A stretch of 64,000 nucleotides of DNA from Rugalucina vietnamica (Eukaryota; Mollusca; Bivalvia; Lucinida; Lucinidae). The stretch lies in contig OZ024875.1 of the NCBI GenBank assembly GCA_964017185.1, positions 28,033,456 to 28,097,455 of the forward strand, read 5' to 3'. The position numbers were made by a program, and so were the translations under genes. Below the pieces are notes generated by a model, which ran no database searches, had not been told where the DNA came from, and saw only the letters and a list, made by a program, of their open reading frames with translations. The stretch's first letter is position 1. The number at the start of each line of letters is the position of its first letter. Positions 24,401-36,400 of this stretch are shown piece after piece.

Positions 24401-27400
24401 AAAAAACGAGTGCTCTTCTGGGATAAATCAAGTTGATTTTTTTTTTTTTGGGGGGGGGGGGGGGAGGGGGGCGCTTTAGTGCACTACCATAGAACAAGAC
24501 CCGAGGTTATAAAACATTTTTCATGCTCAGCTCAGTTGAGACTAAAATTAATCCTGCTCTTAAATGTTAAAATTCCCACAATTGTTGGCATTTTAACATT
24601 TATTAGCAGGATAAATTACAGGATTTGGTAATTTAAATGTAAACTTTCAATGTACATGTATTAAGGGTAGTTCAGTATTTATGAGCAGTTTAAATTTCAT
24701 GCTCAGCCGAGTTGAGCAGGAAAAAAGTTATATAGCCTCGGGGCAGGTTGTTTATACTTACATTTTCTGGAGACCCGTGACCTCTTGAAGCCTCTTCATA
24801 TACTTCATCAGCTTCAAAGGGATATGGAGTAATATTGTCCTTAACATGTGATATAACACCTTTTACATGCTGATCTGGGTTGTCAAAATATTCATTTAAA
24901 TCTTTGTCGTTTTCCTCAACAAAAGCCTGTTTTGGTTTCCGCGGTCTACCTATAACAGGTTTAGAATGTTTTGTTTTTGTAGATTCAACAATTTTATCAC
25001 AGACTTTCATCTTACTACTGGCTTTTACAGTGCTATCAATGGAATCTTCAATTATCTGAGTTCTTGACAACTGGGATTTTGAACTTTTACCGGGTAAAGG
25101 CAGTGAATTTGAACCTGAAAATGTGGCTGACAGTGAAAACCCATGCCGTGTGCCTGAACCTGAATTTGCGCCTCTCCCCTCAACCACACTACCACTTTTA
25201 GTTCTTAACTTTGCCTGATTTTTAACATCAGTCTCATTTAACGATTTAGTTCTTACTGCAGATTTTCTGCTTTTATCATCTTTAAAAACATCATCAGCTC
25301 TTCTTCTTGCAACTTTGTTGTTTTTAAGCTGAAATGTATCCTTAAGGCCTTTATACTTATACTTAAAACTGTCAAAATTAACAGTTTCTTCAGAAGAAGT
25401 TCTTAGTTCAGATTTTAATTGAACCACTGGAAACTTTGCTTTTTCATTAAAAGAGTCCTCTTCTTCCAAATCACCTACTTCTTCATCTTCTTCATTCTCT
25501 TCCAGGGTACTGGAATATTGCCGAATTAAAGTACCATCTGGATCATCATCAAAATTAACAGATTTAGCATTTGCATTGTCTTTTCCTTTCACAACTGAAT
25601 CACCAGTGGCATAATCACTGTCTGCATCATCATTATCCCCCTTAAAAACAAAGGTATCTAACTGCTCAGTAAACTGTTTCAGTAAACTGTTATCTAGAAT
25701 AGTCTCTCCTGCTTCTAGCTCTTCAGCCTCACTTTCACTGTTGCTATGGTCACTGTCGCCATGGTAAACAAATGTACCACAATCCTCCCCTATATCACTA
25801 CCTTGTGTTGACTGTAAAGTATTGATTTTCTTAGAAATCCTTGAAATAGAGTTTCTATATTGTTCTTCTTGAGACTTTCCCTTTTTTCTGAGCATGTTTT
25901 TGAAAGAACCAGATAAGTTTCCTGAAATATCACTGGCTTTTTGTTTGTATTTTGCGTATGTTTCCATATCGGGTACTGGTAAATGCTGAATGTCTTGAAT
26001 GGCTCTGCCCTGGAATAAATTAGATGAACTGAGTTGAGTGTTGAAAACCTTCAATTTGGTTTAGGTTAGGCATTTGTTAATATAAAGGCTGAGAAAGCAG
26101 TGGAAAATAATTTATCTCATGATAACACTTCATTGTTCGCACAGACCAGACAGAGTGCATTCAGTGCATTAGACAATGAAACTGTAAGTAAATGTACTTA
26201 AAAAAACACATTATTACACAATATTAACAGGCATATATTAACGAAGAAATAAGCTGTGTATTAATGTGGCAATTCACATGCTCAAGTAATGTTTATACAC
26301 AACATTTATTTATGCTCGTTACCAGGCGCCACGCAAAGCACATGCTTATAATGAGTAACTGATCTCTGCCCGGAACGAGCATAAGAATGAAAGCCTGTAC
26401 GGATATTAAAATGTGACAAGGCTGTAAAATATAGCGCGCCATTATTTCTTTTGTTTGTGCAGAATTTATGTGATAATAGCTATGCTCTCTGTTTTCAACA
26501 CTCCCCATTGGGACCTAGCAAATGTTCAAGAATGGAAAATCGTGTTTGATCCCTATATTGATTGATATCTTTCTCACCAAATACATCAAATAAAACCTAT
26601 TTCATTCCATTGCACATTTTGTGAAAGCAGTACATATAATTATTTTAGAATGTGGCTTTACGTTATCCTAACTAACCAAGCCAAAGCTATTCTAAACAAA
26701 ACTTCTGAAAATTTCAAGCAGTTAAAAGAGAACTTCATACATAAAATAAGTGTCAAAAATCATCATAGCAAAATATTTTACACCCGAAGAACTGAGCAAA
26801 GTACAGAATTGGTTCTTTGTTACAGGTTTGAGTCCTTGCTGATCATACTAATGCACGATTTATTTTGGCATGCAAAGCAAAAGCCTAAAATTAAAAACAA
26901 ATTTGCAACATCGTAGGCAAAATAATCATATGAATATTGTGAACATTAGATAACAATCAACACAGAACAAAAGAGAGAAGTTCTATTTCAGAATACTCCC
27001 ACAAATCTTAAGATAATTGATTTTTGTAATGGTTAACGCTTTTTTGGGAGCCTCATGTAGCTCACACCCCTTCAAAGAAAATTTTCTTGCATCATGTCTA
27101 ATTAAAGATGAAAAAGGAAAGAAATAAGTGCAAGCTAATGAGGAAAGGCATAACCTAGCATAATCTTCTTATTTTTTTTTTTATTTTTTTTTTTAAGCTG
27201 GCATCCTTTTCATGGGACACTGGGTCATTGGCAAACAGTATAGCCCAAGATGTGCATTCTGCGGCATCCCATCTGGGGCTATTCTGTTTGCTAAGAGGAT
27301 TTTCATAAAAATAATTTAAACAGAAATCTAAAATCACTCCTGATGCCCAGAAAAATGAAAGTAGACTCACCCAAATGATAATGATGGGAAAATCCATTTG

Positions 27401-30400
27401 TTAAAATGGTTTAATGTTGCATCGGATAAAACATCTACACTGTAAAGCATCATGCCTATCTACAATGACTAACTACAGACCAATTTGTATAATTCGAACG
27501 CCAAATTTTCGAAACTACCGGAATTTTCGAAGACATTTGATGATCCTGAAAATTCTGCTATTGTTTTTTGTTAAAATATAACCGATTTTTCAAATTTCGA
27601 TATTTCGAAAAATTCCATTTTTCGAACAGTTTAGCCGGTCCCGATCAATGAAATTCCTATCAAAATACCCCTTGAAATTCGAAGCCAATCAAGGTCACGC
27701 ATGAGTATGATTTCCTTGTAAAGCCAGATCAATTATTACACAGGACTTCAAGTGATTTCACAGGTATATCCGCTTCAGGTTACAGACATTGGATAAACTG
27801 GCAGTCAAACTAATTACCGGTAGGTGATGATCAATAATTTGAGTAAATGATGTCTTTAATTGAGTTCGATTGCAACAATTACCGTGTTTGATTTAAAATT
27901 AATTGAAAATGATATTTGACTTTAATTTGAACATTTCTTATCCTTTGATTTGTTGTTAATTGTCTCTGTTTTCACTTTTTTGTGTTTGTTTTAATCTGTT
28001 TGTGGTAAATGGCATTATGATAAAACCCTTATAAACACATTTTCTTCATTTCTTGGACACAGATTCCCATATATACATATTGAAACTGCCAAGTCTGACC
28101 ATATAATTGTCTGAATGAAAATGACCAATCCAATTTTTGTGATTCTCGAAAGTTCAAAATCTCGATCATTCGAAAGATTTTATGCGGTCCCTTGCGTTTC
28201 GAATTATCAAACTTCGACTGTATATAACAAAAACTGATTGAATTCTACAGTAACAATCAATAACTCCATGCTAGAAAGCAGTAGCTTAGATACAAAGGAC
28301 ATTTGATGACAAGATGAGGTAGATGTTTCCTTACCATATCTCTAGTTAACGTATTTTGTGTCTAAAATTTAAAACAAAAACCAAAGATAAATAATTTACT
28401 ATTCCATTCATTTTTTTCAAGTTGATCTTTTACATCTACATACTGAATATTTATCAGTAATGTGAGAATAGTCAATTAAGTGAGCTAAACTGTTCCTAAA
28501 CAAGCATCCCAGGAGCAGTTCACCACTATTTACAGCACATTCCTTTGACAAAATAACAGGAAAATTATCTAGTTGAATTGGTGGAAAAGGAAGAATAACC
28601 ATAGAATATGGTTGACTGATAAGGTCAATAGAATATGATAAAATGCATGTACTTTCATAATCAAACCTTTGGAATTTTGCTATCATTCTTTGATCCATAT
28701 AAGCTCCCTATGTCGGAACACCACCTTTTCCATAAAAGGTGTAAAAGATAAGCTTGGTTATTAAAAGTTAGAGGTATAAACTCACCCTATGGTATAGTAG
28801 TAGGTCATTCTTGACAATTTCTTTTGCACTCGGCCGAGCCTCAGGCTGCTGGCTCATCATGTCCTGAACCAAGGTACGTAAATCTAGACTGTAGAATTCT
28901 GGTAGTTCCGGTACCTGGCAATGATTATCAGGATTAATATTTGGTTTGACTGTGCAATAACAAGGACTATTAGCCTAATAAAGAGGCTTATCATATGACG
29001 TCGCTGTTTTCAAGTAGATAACATCATGTAATAAAAAGTGTTATGTTGTTCGGGTACCTGGCAAAGATTATCAGGATTAATGTTTGGTTTTAAAATGCAA
29101 TAACAGGGACTATCAGCCTAATGAAGTGGTAAATAAATGGGTCCTATGAAAATAAGGGACATTTTAAGGGACATGCCTTTTAGTATGTACAACTATCTAA
29201 AAATACATAAATTTGGAAATGTTTGTGATAAGACAGGAGAAGCCCAAAATCGAATCCACTTCATAAAACAAGTGCCTTATCCACTTCACTATGGACGCTT
29301 CTAGGCTTAGTTGTAAATGACAGAAATCTAAACATATTGCAATCCAATTCCTGTTTTGATTTTTTTGGGGGGGAGGCATTAGTTTTTTTATTTTCGCAAT
29401 TTTCACGATAAGATGAATTCGCAAAAATAAATCACCATAAAACTGGACACCATAAAAATGTCCATTTTTATATGTCTATCATTACTCTGTTAAAGGCCAG
29501 TTACACAATCTGATCAAATAAATTGCTGCAAAATTTAGCAAGAAGACAAAATCACGAAATTTAATAGCTGCGAAAGCAAAATGCGTTACATTATCATGAA
29601 ATCTTGTGACAATAATTGACCAAACGCTCTGCCTCAAATTAAAATTCAGGACAAACAAAAATTGCATTCATTTTACATGCTGTTGATTGTAAAATGTATT
29701 CACAATTAGCCACATGTACATGCGTTTGTTTGTCCTAGGTTTCTGTCACAAATTTACTGGTCAGAAAATATGAGCCGCCCCATGGGAAAACCAACAATCT
29801 GCATAGGCGAACACCAAGGCGCAGATCAGCTTCGCGGTAACTGCGAAGCTGATCAGCGCCTTTGTTTTCGCTACCCGGATAGTACAATTCCTCCTCTACT
29901 TAACTCCAAAATTTCAAGCTTCTAGCCTGCTTCTGTGCTTGTACAGGCCGGTTTGTGTCGGACCTGTTCGGAAACCACATTGTTGGTTTTCCCACGAGGC
30001 CGCTCATACCTTGCCGCTCTTGATTTCTCTGATAATTGCCCAGAGTGCTCTCCCTTTGAAAGCTCTGTTGAATGTCATCACCTCATAGATACAGCAGCCC
30101 AGCCCCCAAATATCAGTCTGAAAAACAGAAAATGAACTTCTATAGTAGCACAAAGTTCACAACAATTGAAATATTTGTGGAATCTCTAAGAAATTCTTTT
30201 CCCCAAAAAACATTAGTTAAGAAAGTTTTTGTTAGGAAAAGCCTTAGTGTGCATTCATAATGAAGTTGTTATCATTTGAGCCGCCTCGTGGGAAAACCAA
30301 CAATGTGGTTTCTGAACAGGTCTGACACAAACCGACCTGTACAAGCACAGAAAAGAGCTGGAAGCTTGAAATTTTGGATTTAGGAAGACGAGGAATCGTA

Positions 30401-33400
30401 CTATCCGTGTAGCGAAAACAAAGGCGCTGATCAGCTTCGCGGTTACCGCGAAGCTGATCTGCGCCTTTGTTTTCGCCTATGCAGATTGTTGGTTTTCCCA
30501 TGGGGCGGCTCATTTGTTTTGTTTTCTTGTTACTCCCATCAATCAATTTCTGATTATTCTTGGGAGGTGTACATTGTACACTCCGGTGTGTTTGCAGGAT
30601 GAGCCTACATGCATGAGGATAGAACCTGTGTAGGGATCTTTAACCTGCACAGGGGATGACTGTCCCTGCACAGGGGGCCTCCAGTTAATGTCCCGATCCG
30701 AAGGACGGCACGAAGGGAAGCAAGTTCGGACCAACAAATTTTCCTCACCGCCGGCGGGGATCGATCCCGGGACCTCTAGCACAAGAAGCCAGTGCGCTAA
30801 CCACTCGGCTACCTCGCTTCCTATTTGGGTTTAGCAGTAATTTAACTTTATTCAAACAGTGTCTGGTCATGGAATCAAGTCCTAGACAGTCAGTTTTCTT
30901 AAAAACCTGTCACATTAACACTACACTCACCTTGTGATTATATGATTTCCCCAGAAATAATTCTGGACTCATATACGATGGAGTGCCGACAAATGTATCT
31001 GCTTTACTCTGGTTTAGATCCAACACTCTGGAAGAAAATAGATCTAGCTAGGTCATGAGAAAACATGCATTTTGCCAATGGGAATCGGCTGTATGGAAAT
31101 AATTTCAGTGGACCAGCCAAATATTTGTTTTTACAAAATTGTTACTTAGGTAGTTATTAGTACATACCTGAATCTCATTTTATGCTTTATACTGGTTTGG
31201 AAACACAGTTCTGTTCTTGGAGCCAAGCTGGCCAAATTGCAAACTGTTATGTATTTTATTTAATTGTAAACTGTAATGTAATTTATTTTTCATACATGCA
31301 GCATAGATTGTATAAAAAGTATAACAAACACAGAGACGGGCCTTGTTTGTTTGCTTTATTTGTGGTTTAACATTTCAGTGAACAATTTTTCACTTATGTC
31401 GGGACGGAGCCAACACTTCCTGTGTTTAACCTGTACTATGCATTTTGATCATGGACAAAACCTGGTGCTAGTGGGGCTTGAAGCCCCAATTTCTTGGCCC
31501 AGAGTATCATGCATTAACTTGAAAGCAACCAAGCTAAATTACACTTTTTAACAAGGTGGGGTTTTATATGAGCTACCGCATACAAAAATCAACAATCTGT
31601 ACAGTGATCAGCGCCTTTGTTTTCGCTACACAGACAGTATGATTCCTCCTCTACTTTCATACAAATTTTCAAGATTCTAGCAATGTTCTGTTGGTGTATA
31701 TGCTGGTTTATGTCACACCTGGTTGGAATCCCAAATTGTTTTTTTTTTCATGCAGCGGCTCATATACATTAATTCTAGATCCCTCTTACTTGGCAATCCC
31801 CAGGTCCCCGAGTTTAGTTCGAAGATCTGTAGTGAGGAAAATATTTTTTGTCTTCATGTCTCTGTGTAGAATCTTCTGATCATGCAAGTACTGAAAAAGA
31901 AAAAAGAGAAATTAACATGAGAAAAATTCTTGCATTCAATAATATGAACAAAGCTTTTTGTATTATAAATGCAAACTACCCAGAAAGTCCATGAGGGCAT
32001 ATGGCAGTATACAGAGATAGATAGAACTAAAAGACGATGGACCACTACTGAGTATTACCTTGCTTTCAGTTGGTTAAACTATTTGTCAAAATCCCGATAG
32101 TACAATTCTTCTTCATAAATCTGAAATTTCATGCTTCTTGCCAACTACTATAGAGGCACAGACCGTTTTGTGTCAGACCCGTCCGGAAATCCCAAAGACC
32201 GGTTTTCTCAATCATATTGCATTTCATATATATATAGTATAAATTATTTCTTTTAATAAACATGATAAAAGAGAATAATTGGTAGTTTTCTTGACTTAAG
32301 AAAATCTTGTTCACACAGAATTAAACATGTCTTTATAATCTCAGTCGGAAATATAAAGGCCCTAATTTAATGATCTACTTTAGACGTAAAATAAATTTGT
32401 ATAAGGCCTGGAGAAATACAGAAAGCAGATTTTCAAAATATCTAAAACTGACTTAATTTTACTACCTTCAAAGCACCTCCAATCTCAAAAATCCACTCTG
32501 ACACCAGAGACTCTGGCAAAGTATACTCCAGCCGTGCACACAGCTGCCAGTATTCCTCCAAATCTCCTCCCCCACAATACTCTGTGATGATGTAGAGACA
32601 GTCATCGTTCACGCAGGAGTCGATGTACTTCAGGATACTCTCGTGTTTGAGACGTGAGAGCAGGCTGGCCTCTCGTAGAGCCTGTTCTCGTCCTTCTTCA
32701 TCACACCGACAAAGATCTATCTCCTTAACAGCAAACTGAAATATAAGCCTCCATATGATAAAACCAACAATATGGGTTTCTGACCAGGCCCCACACAAAC
32801 CAGCCTGTACAGTTGCAGAAAATGGCTAGAATCACCAAATGATTGATTGTACATGTACTTATAAGCTGTGCAGTTACTGCATTTTTCTTTATTTACTTTT
32901 GAAACATTGGGATCGCTTTGCCAGTTTCAGGGTTACATGTCAGGGATCATGAGATATCTTAATGAAGTTGCTTGATTCATAATATCAACAAAAATTCCAA
33001 AATAATGTTGAAGAAAGGAAGATCTCAATGCGACAGTATAGCTTGACATTCTATTATGAGTTAATTGAAGTCCCGGGATCACCAGAATGAATTAATAAGA
33101 GCTGTCGCAGGACAGTGTGCTCGACTGCTTCTGACCTTTGTCAAACATAAGGTCAAACCCGACCAGTAACCCAAAGCATTATGCTCATACATCTTTTTGC
33201 CTTGATGCAATAAGGCTAAATCACTGAACTATGAAAGTTAACTATAACTACCTAAGATTTAGAGGTCTCACTCATATTGTGAAAGAAGTGTGTTCATATA
33301 CCAACTGAGTGCCAAGACACGAGGCAAAATCACTGAACCGTGAAATAAGGTCACACTGACCTATAAGGTCTAGTGATACTTACTCATAATGTGAAAGAAA

Positions 33401-36400
33401 TATGATCATATACCCATTCAGTGTTGAGATATAAAGCAAAATCACTGAACCATGAAATTAGGTCATAGTGACCTATAAGTATGTTTGGGTTAAAGGTCTG
33501 GTCATACTCATTCATAATCAGAAAGAAGTATGAAAAAATACCAACTGAGTGTCGAGAAATAAGGCAAAATCACTGAACCATGAAATTAGGTCACAGTGAC
33601 CCAGGAATACTTTACGGTCAAAGGTCTTGTCATACTCATACATATCGTGCAAGAAGTATGTCCATATACCAATTGAGTGCCGAGATATAAAGGAAAATCA
33701 CTGAACTGTGAAATTAGGTCACAGTGACCTAGGACTACTTTAGGGTCAAAGGTCTTGTCATACGCAAACATAGTGTGAAAGAAGTATGTTCATAAACCAC
33801 TTGAGTGCTGAGATAAAAGGCAAAGTCACTGAACCGTGAAATTAGGTCACAGTGACCTATAAGTATATTGGGGTCAAAGGTCTGGTCATACTCACTCATA
33901 ATCTGAAAAAAAGTATGAAACTATACTAATTGAGTGTCAAGATATAAGGCAAAATCACTGAACCGCGAAATTAGGTCACAGTGACCTAGGACTACTTCAG
34001 GGTCAAAGGTCTTGTCATACGCAAACATACTTTGAAAGAAGTTTGTTCATAAACCATTTGAGTACCGAGATAAAAGGCAAAATCACTGAACCGTGAAATT
34101 AGGTCACAGTGACCTATAAGTATATTGGGGTCAAAGGTCTGGTCATCCTGACTCATAATCTGAAAAAAGTATGAAAATATACTAATTGAGTGTCAAGATA
34201 TAAGGTAAAATCACTGAACCGTGAAATTAGGTCACAGTGACCTATAAGTATATTGGGGTCAAAGGCCTGGTCGTACTCACTCATAATGAAAGAAGTAAGA
34301 AAATATACTAATTGAGTGTCAAGATATAAGGCAAAATCACTGAACCATGGAAAGTAGGTCAAACGACCCTTACCGTCATGACACACAAGTCAGTGTCACA
34401 AAGTCAAAAGATGAATGACCAACCATCTTCCTAAGTTGTTTCTATTAAGAAATAAAAAGAAAAAAAAATTCGGGGAGTTCTAGATTTTGACCTCTAGCCC
34501 CGCCCCCCTGACTCCGACCCAGAGGTCCGATGTCATGGAACCTAAAGTGTATGAAGTATGAATGCTTTATGATAAGTTGTTGTCAAGATATGGACTCCTT
34601 GTAAAAGTTGCACAGCAGTACATCTATTTTTACAGTGTTCTATTTTTAACCTCCAGCCCCACCCCCCAGGCATGGACCCAGAGATCCGATGCCATGAAAT
34701 GAAACTCAACCCTACAGGGTACCTATGGTCCGAGTATGAAAGCCCTCTGATAAAAAGTTTTCAAGATATAGACTTCTAGAATACTATATCACAGAAAAGC
34801 CATTATTATTAATGGTGTTCTAGATTTTAACCTCTAGCCCCACCCCCTGGCATGGACCCAGGGATCTGATGCCATGGAATGAAAGCCGACCCTACAGGGT
34901 GTCAATGGCCCAAGTATCAATGCTTTCTGATGAGTGGTTGTCAAGATATGGACTTCTAGAAAACTTTAACACAAGAATTGCCATTTTTGAAGGTGTTCTA
35001 GATTTTAACCTCCAGCCCCACCCCCTGGCCTGGACCCAGGGGCCCGATGCCATGGAATGAAAGCTAACCCTACAGGGTATCTATGGTCCAAGTATGAATG
35101 CTTTCTGGTGAGTGGTTGTCAAGATATGGACTTCTAGAAAACTTTAACGCAAGTGTGACGCGCACGGGAACGGGAACGCACACGGGAACGGGAACGCACA
35201 CGGGAACGGGAACGTGGACGACCGGGGTGACAACAATAGCTCTATGCACTTCGTGCAGTCGAGCTAAAAATCAGTCTAACAACACTTACGTCACTTTTGT
35301 TTTTATTTCTTCCAGAAACTATTTTGATTCAGGTCATCAAAGCTTAGTCTGGCGGGTCAGACGTCAAAATGAATCTTTGATACCTGATCGTTTATCATTC
35401 TGACATAGAACCATTGGGTATAATACTTTCATTCTGACGGCTTACTAGTAAGAGAAGGTGTCCATGCACTACAATGTAACAAAATCATTTTGGATTTTTT
35501 CTAACTTGCTTGTGATGACATTATGATAAACTGAAGTTTTCTTCAATATCTCAATTCAATCTAACAAGTTTACCACAATTATGCTTAATTAGCCCATCAA
35601 TTTGACTATTTTTCTTATTTTTTACAGCCAACTGGTAGCCATTTTGTAATTTTGCATTGGGCCAATCCATACATGGGTTTAAAATCTGGTCTAAACACAA
35701 AGTATAAACCCAAAATTTGATTAAACTGGTTTCAAATATGAGAAAATATGATACTTAAACACTTTAGACAAAACAACTCTTGAGAGATTATTCCCAGCGG
35801 GCACATGACGTCAAAATGACGTCAGATCGACGTCGAATCGACATCGATCTGACGTCATGTGCCTGCTGGGTTTGCTAGGTGCCATTTGGAGTGATACGTG
35901 ATTCACGTATCCAGTGTTACATTAAAAAGATAGGGATCCATCACTACCGTGACTGTAAGGCTAAGGTAGTGATATCATTTCAAACGGCTTACCAGTTAGA
36001 CTAATCAAAGTTTTGTACAGAAATCGCTTGGAGGCTGTCAGCAATTTGGCATATTTCAGAAAATTGGCTATTAAGATCGGATATTTCTGGAATGGCACGA
36101 TAGCTGTGCGTAAACAGCACGGCCTTCATGCTGATTGCCAGTGTCTACCTTTTTGTGGATAACCCTTTTTTTCACACAAAAAGAGGGATCACCTAAAACC
36201 CGTGACGACATAAAACGTGACGGTTTTACAATTTTACATATCCTAAAAGCCGTGATGCAAGGTCGTTCCGTGACGTTTTTGTCACGGGTTTTTCGGGTAT
36301 GACAATTGCAAGACCGCACGTGAGATAGCTTGTTATGTGAATCGGTAATAAATGAACAACAAATAACACGGCTAACAAACCTTTAAATGCGTAACCACCG

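Larger units (their letters stand above)
33095..35268. mobile_element. Satellite-bearing Helentron/HINE-like element
   Basis: The left edge is aataagagctgtcgcaggac then agtgtgctcgact. The right edge is caatagctctatgcacttcg then tgcagtcgagctaaaaa, a hairpin (GCACTTCGTGC) followed by CTAA. Between lie two different satellites and a microsatellite. This order (motif, tandem repeats, microsatellite, hairpin, CTRR) matches pearl/HINE-type elements of bivalves. No Rep/helicase coding. NEK intron 1. Confidence 0.55.

Noticed and set aside
24435-24475. G-run as a quadruplex regulatory site
   Set aside because: A plain homopolymer next to a T run in an intron; no supporting context.
35098-35403. 101-aa frame with [10 protein letters not shown]
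   Set aside because: Crosses a satellite and a microsatellite; no family resemblance.
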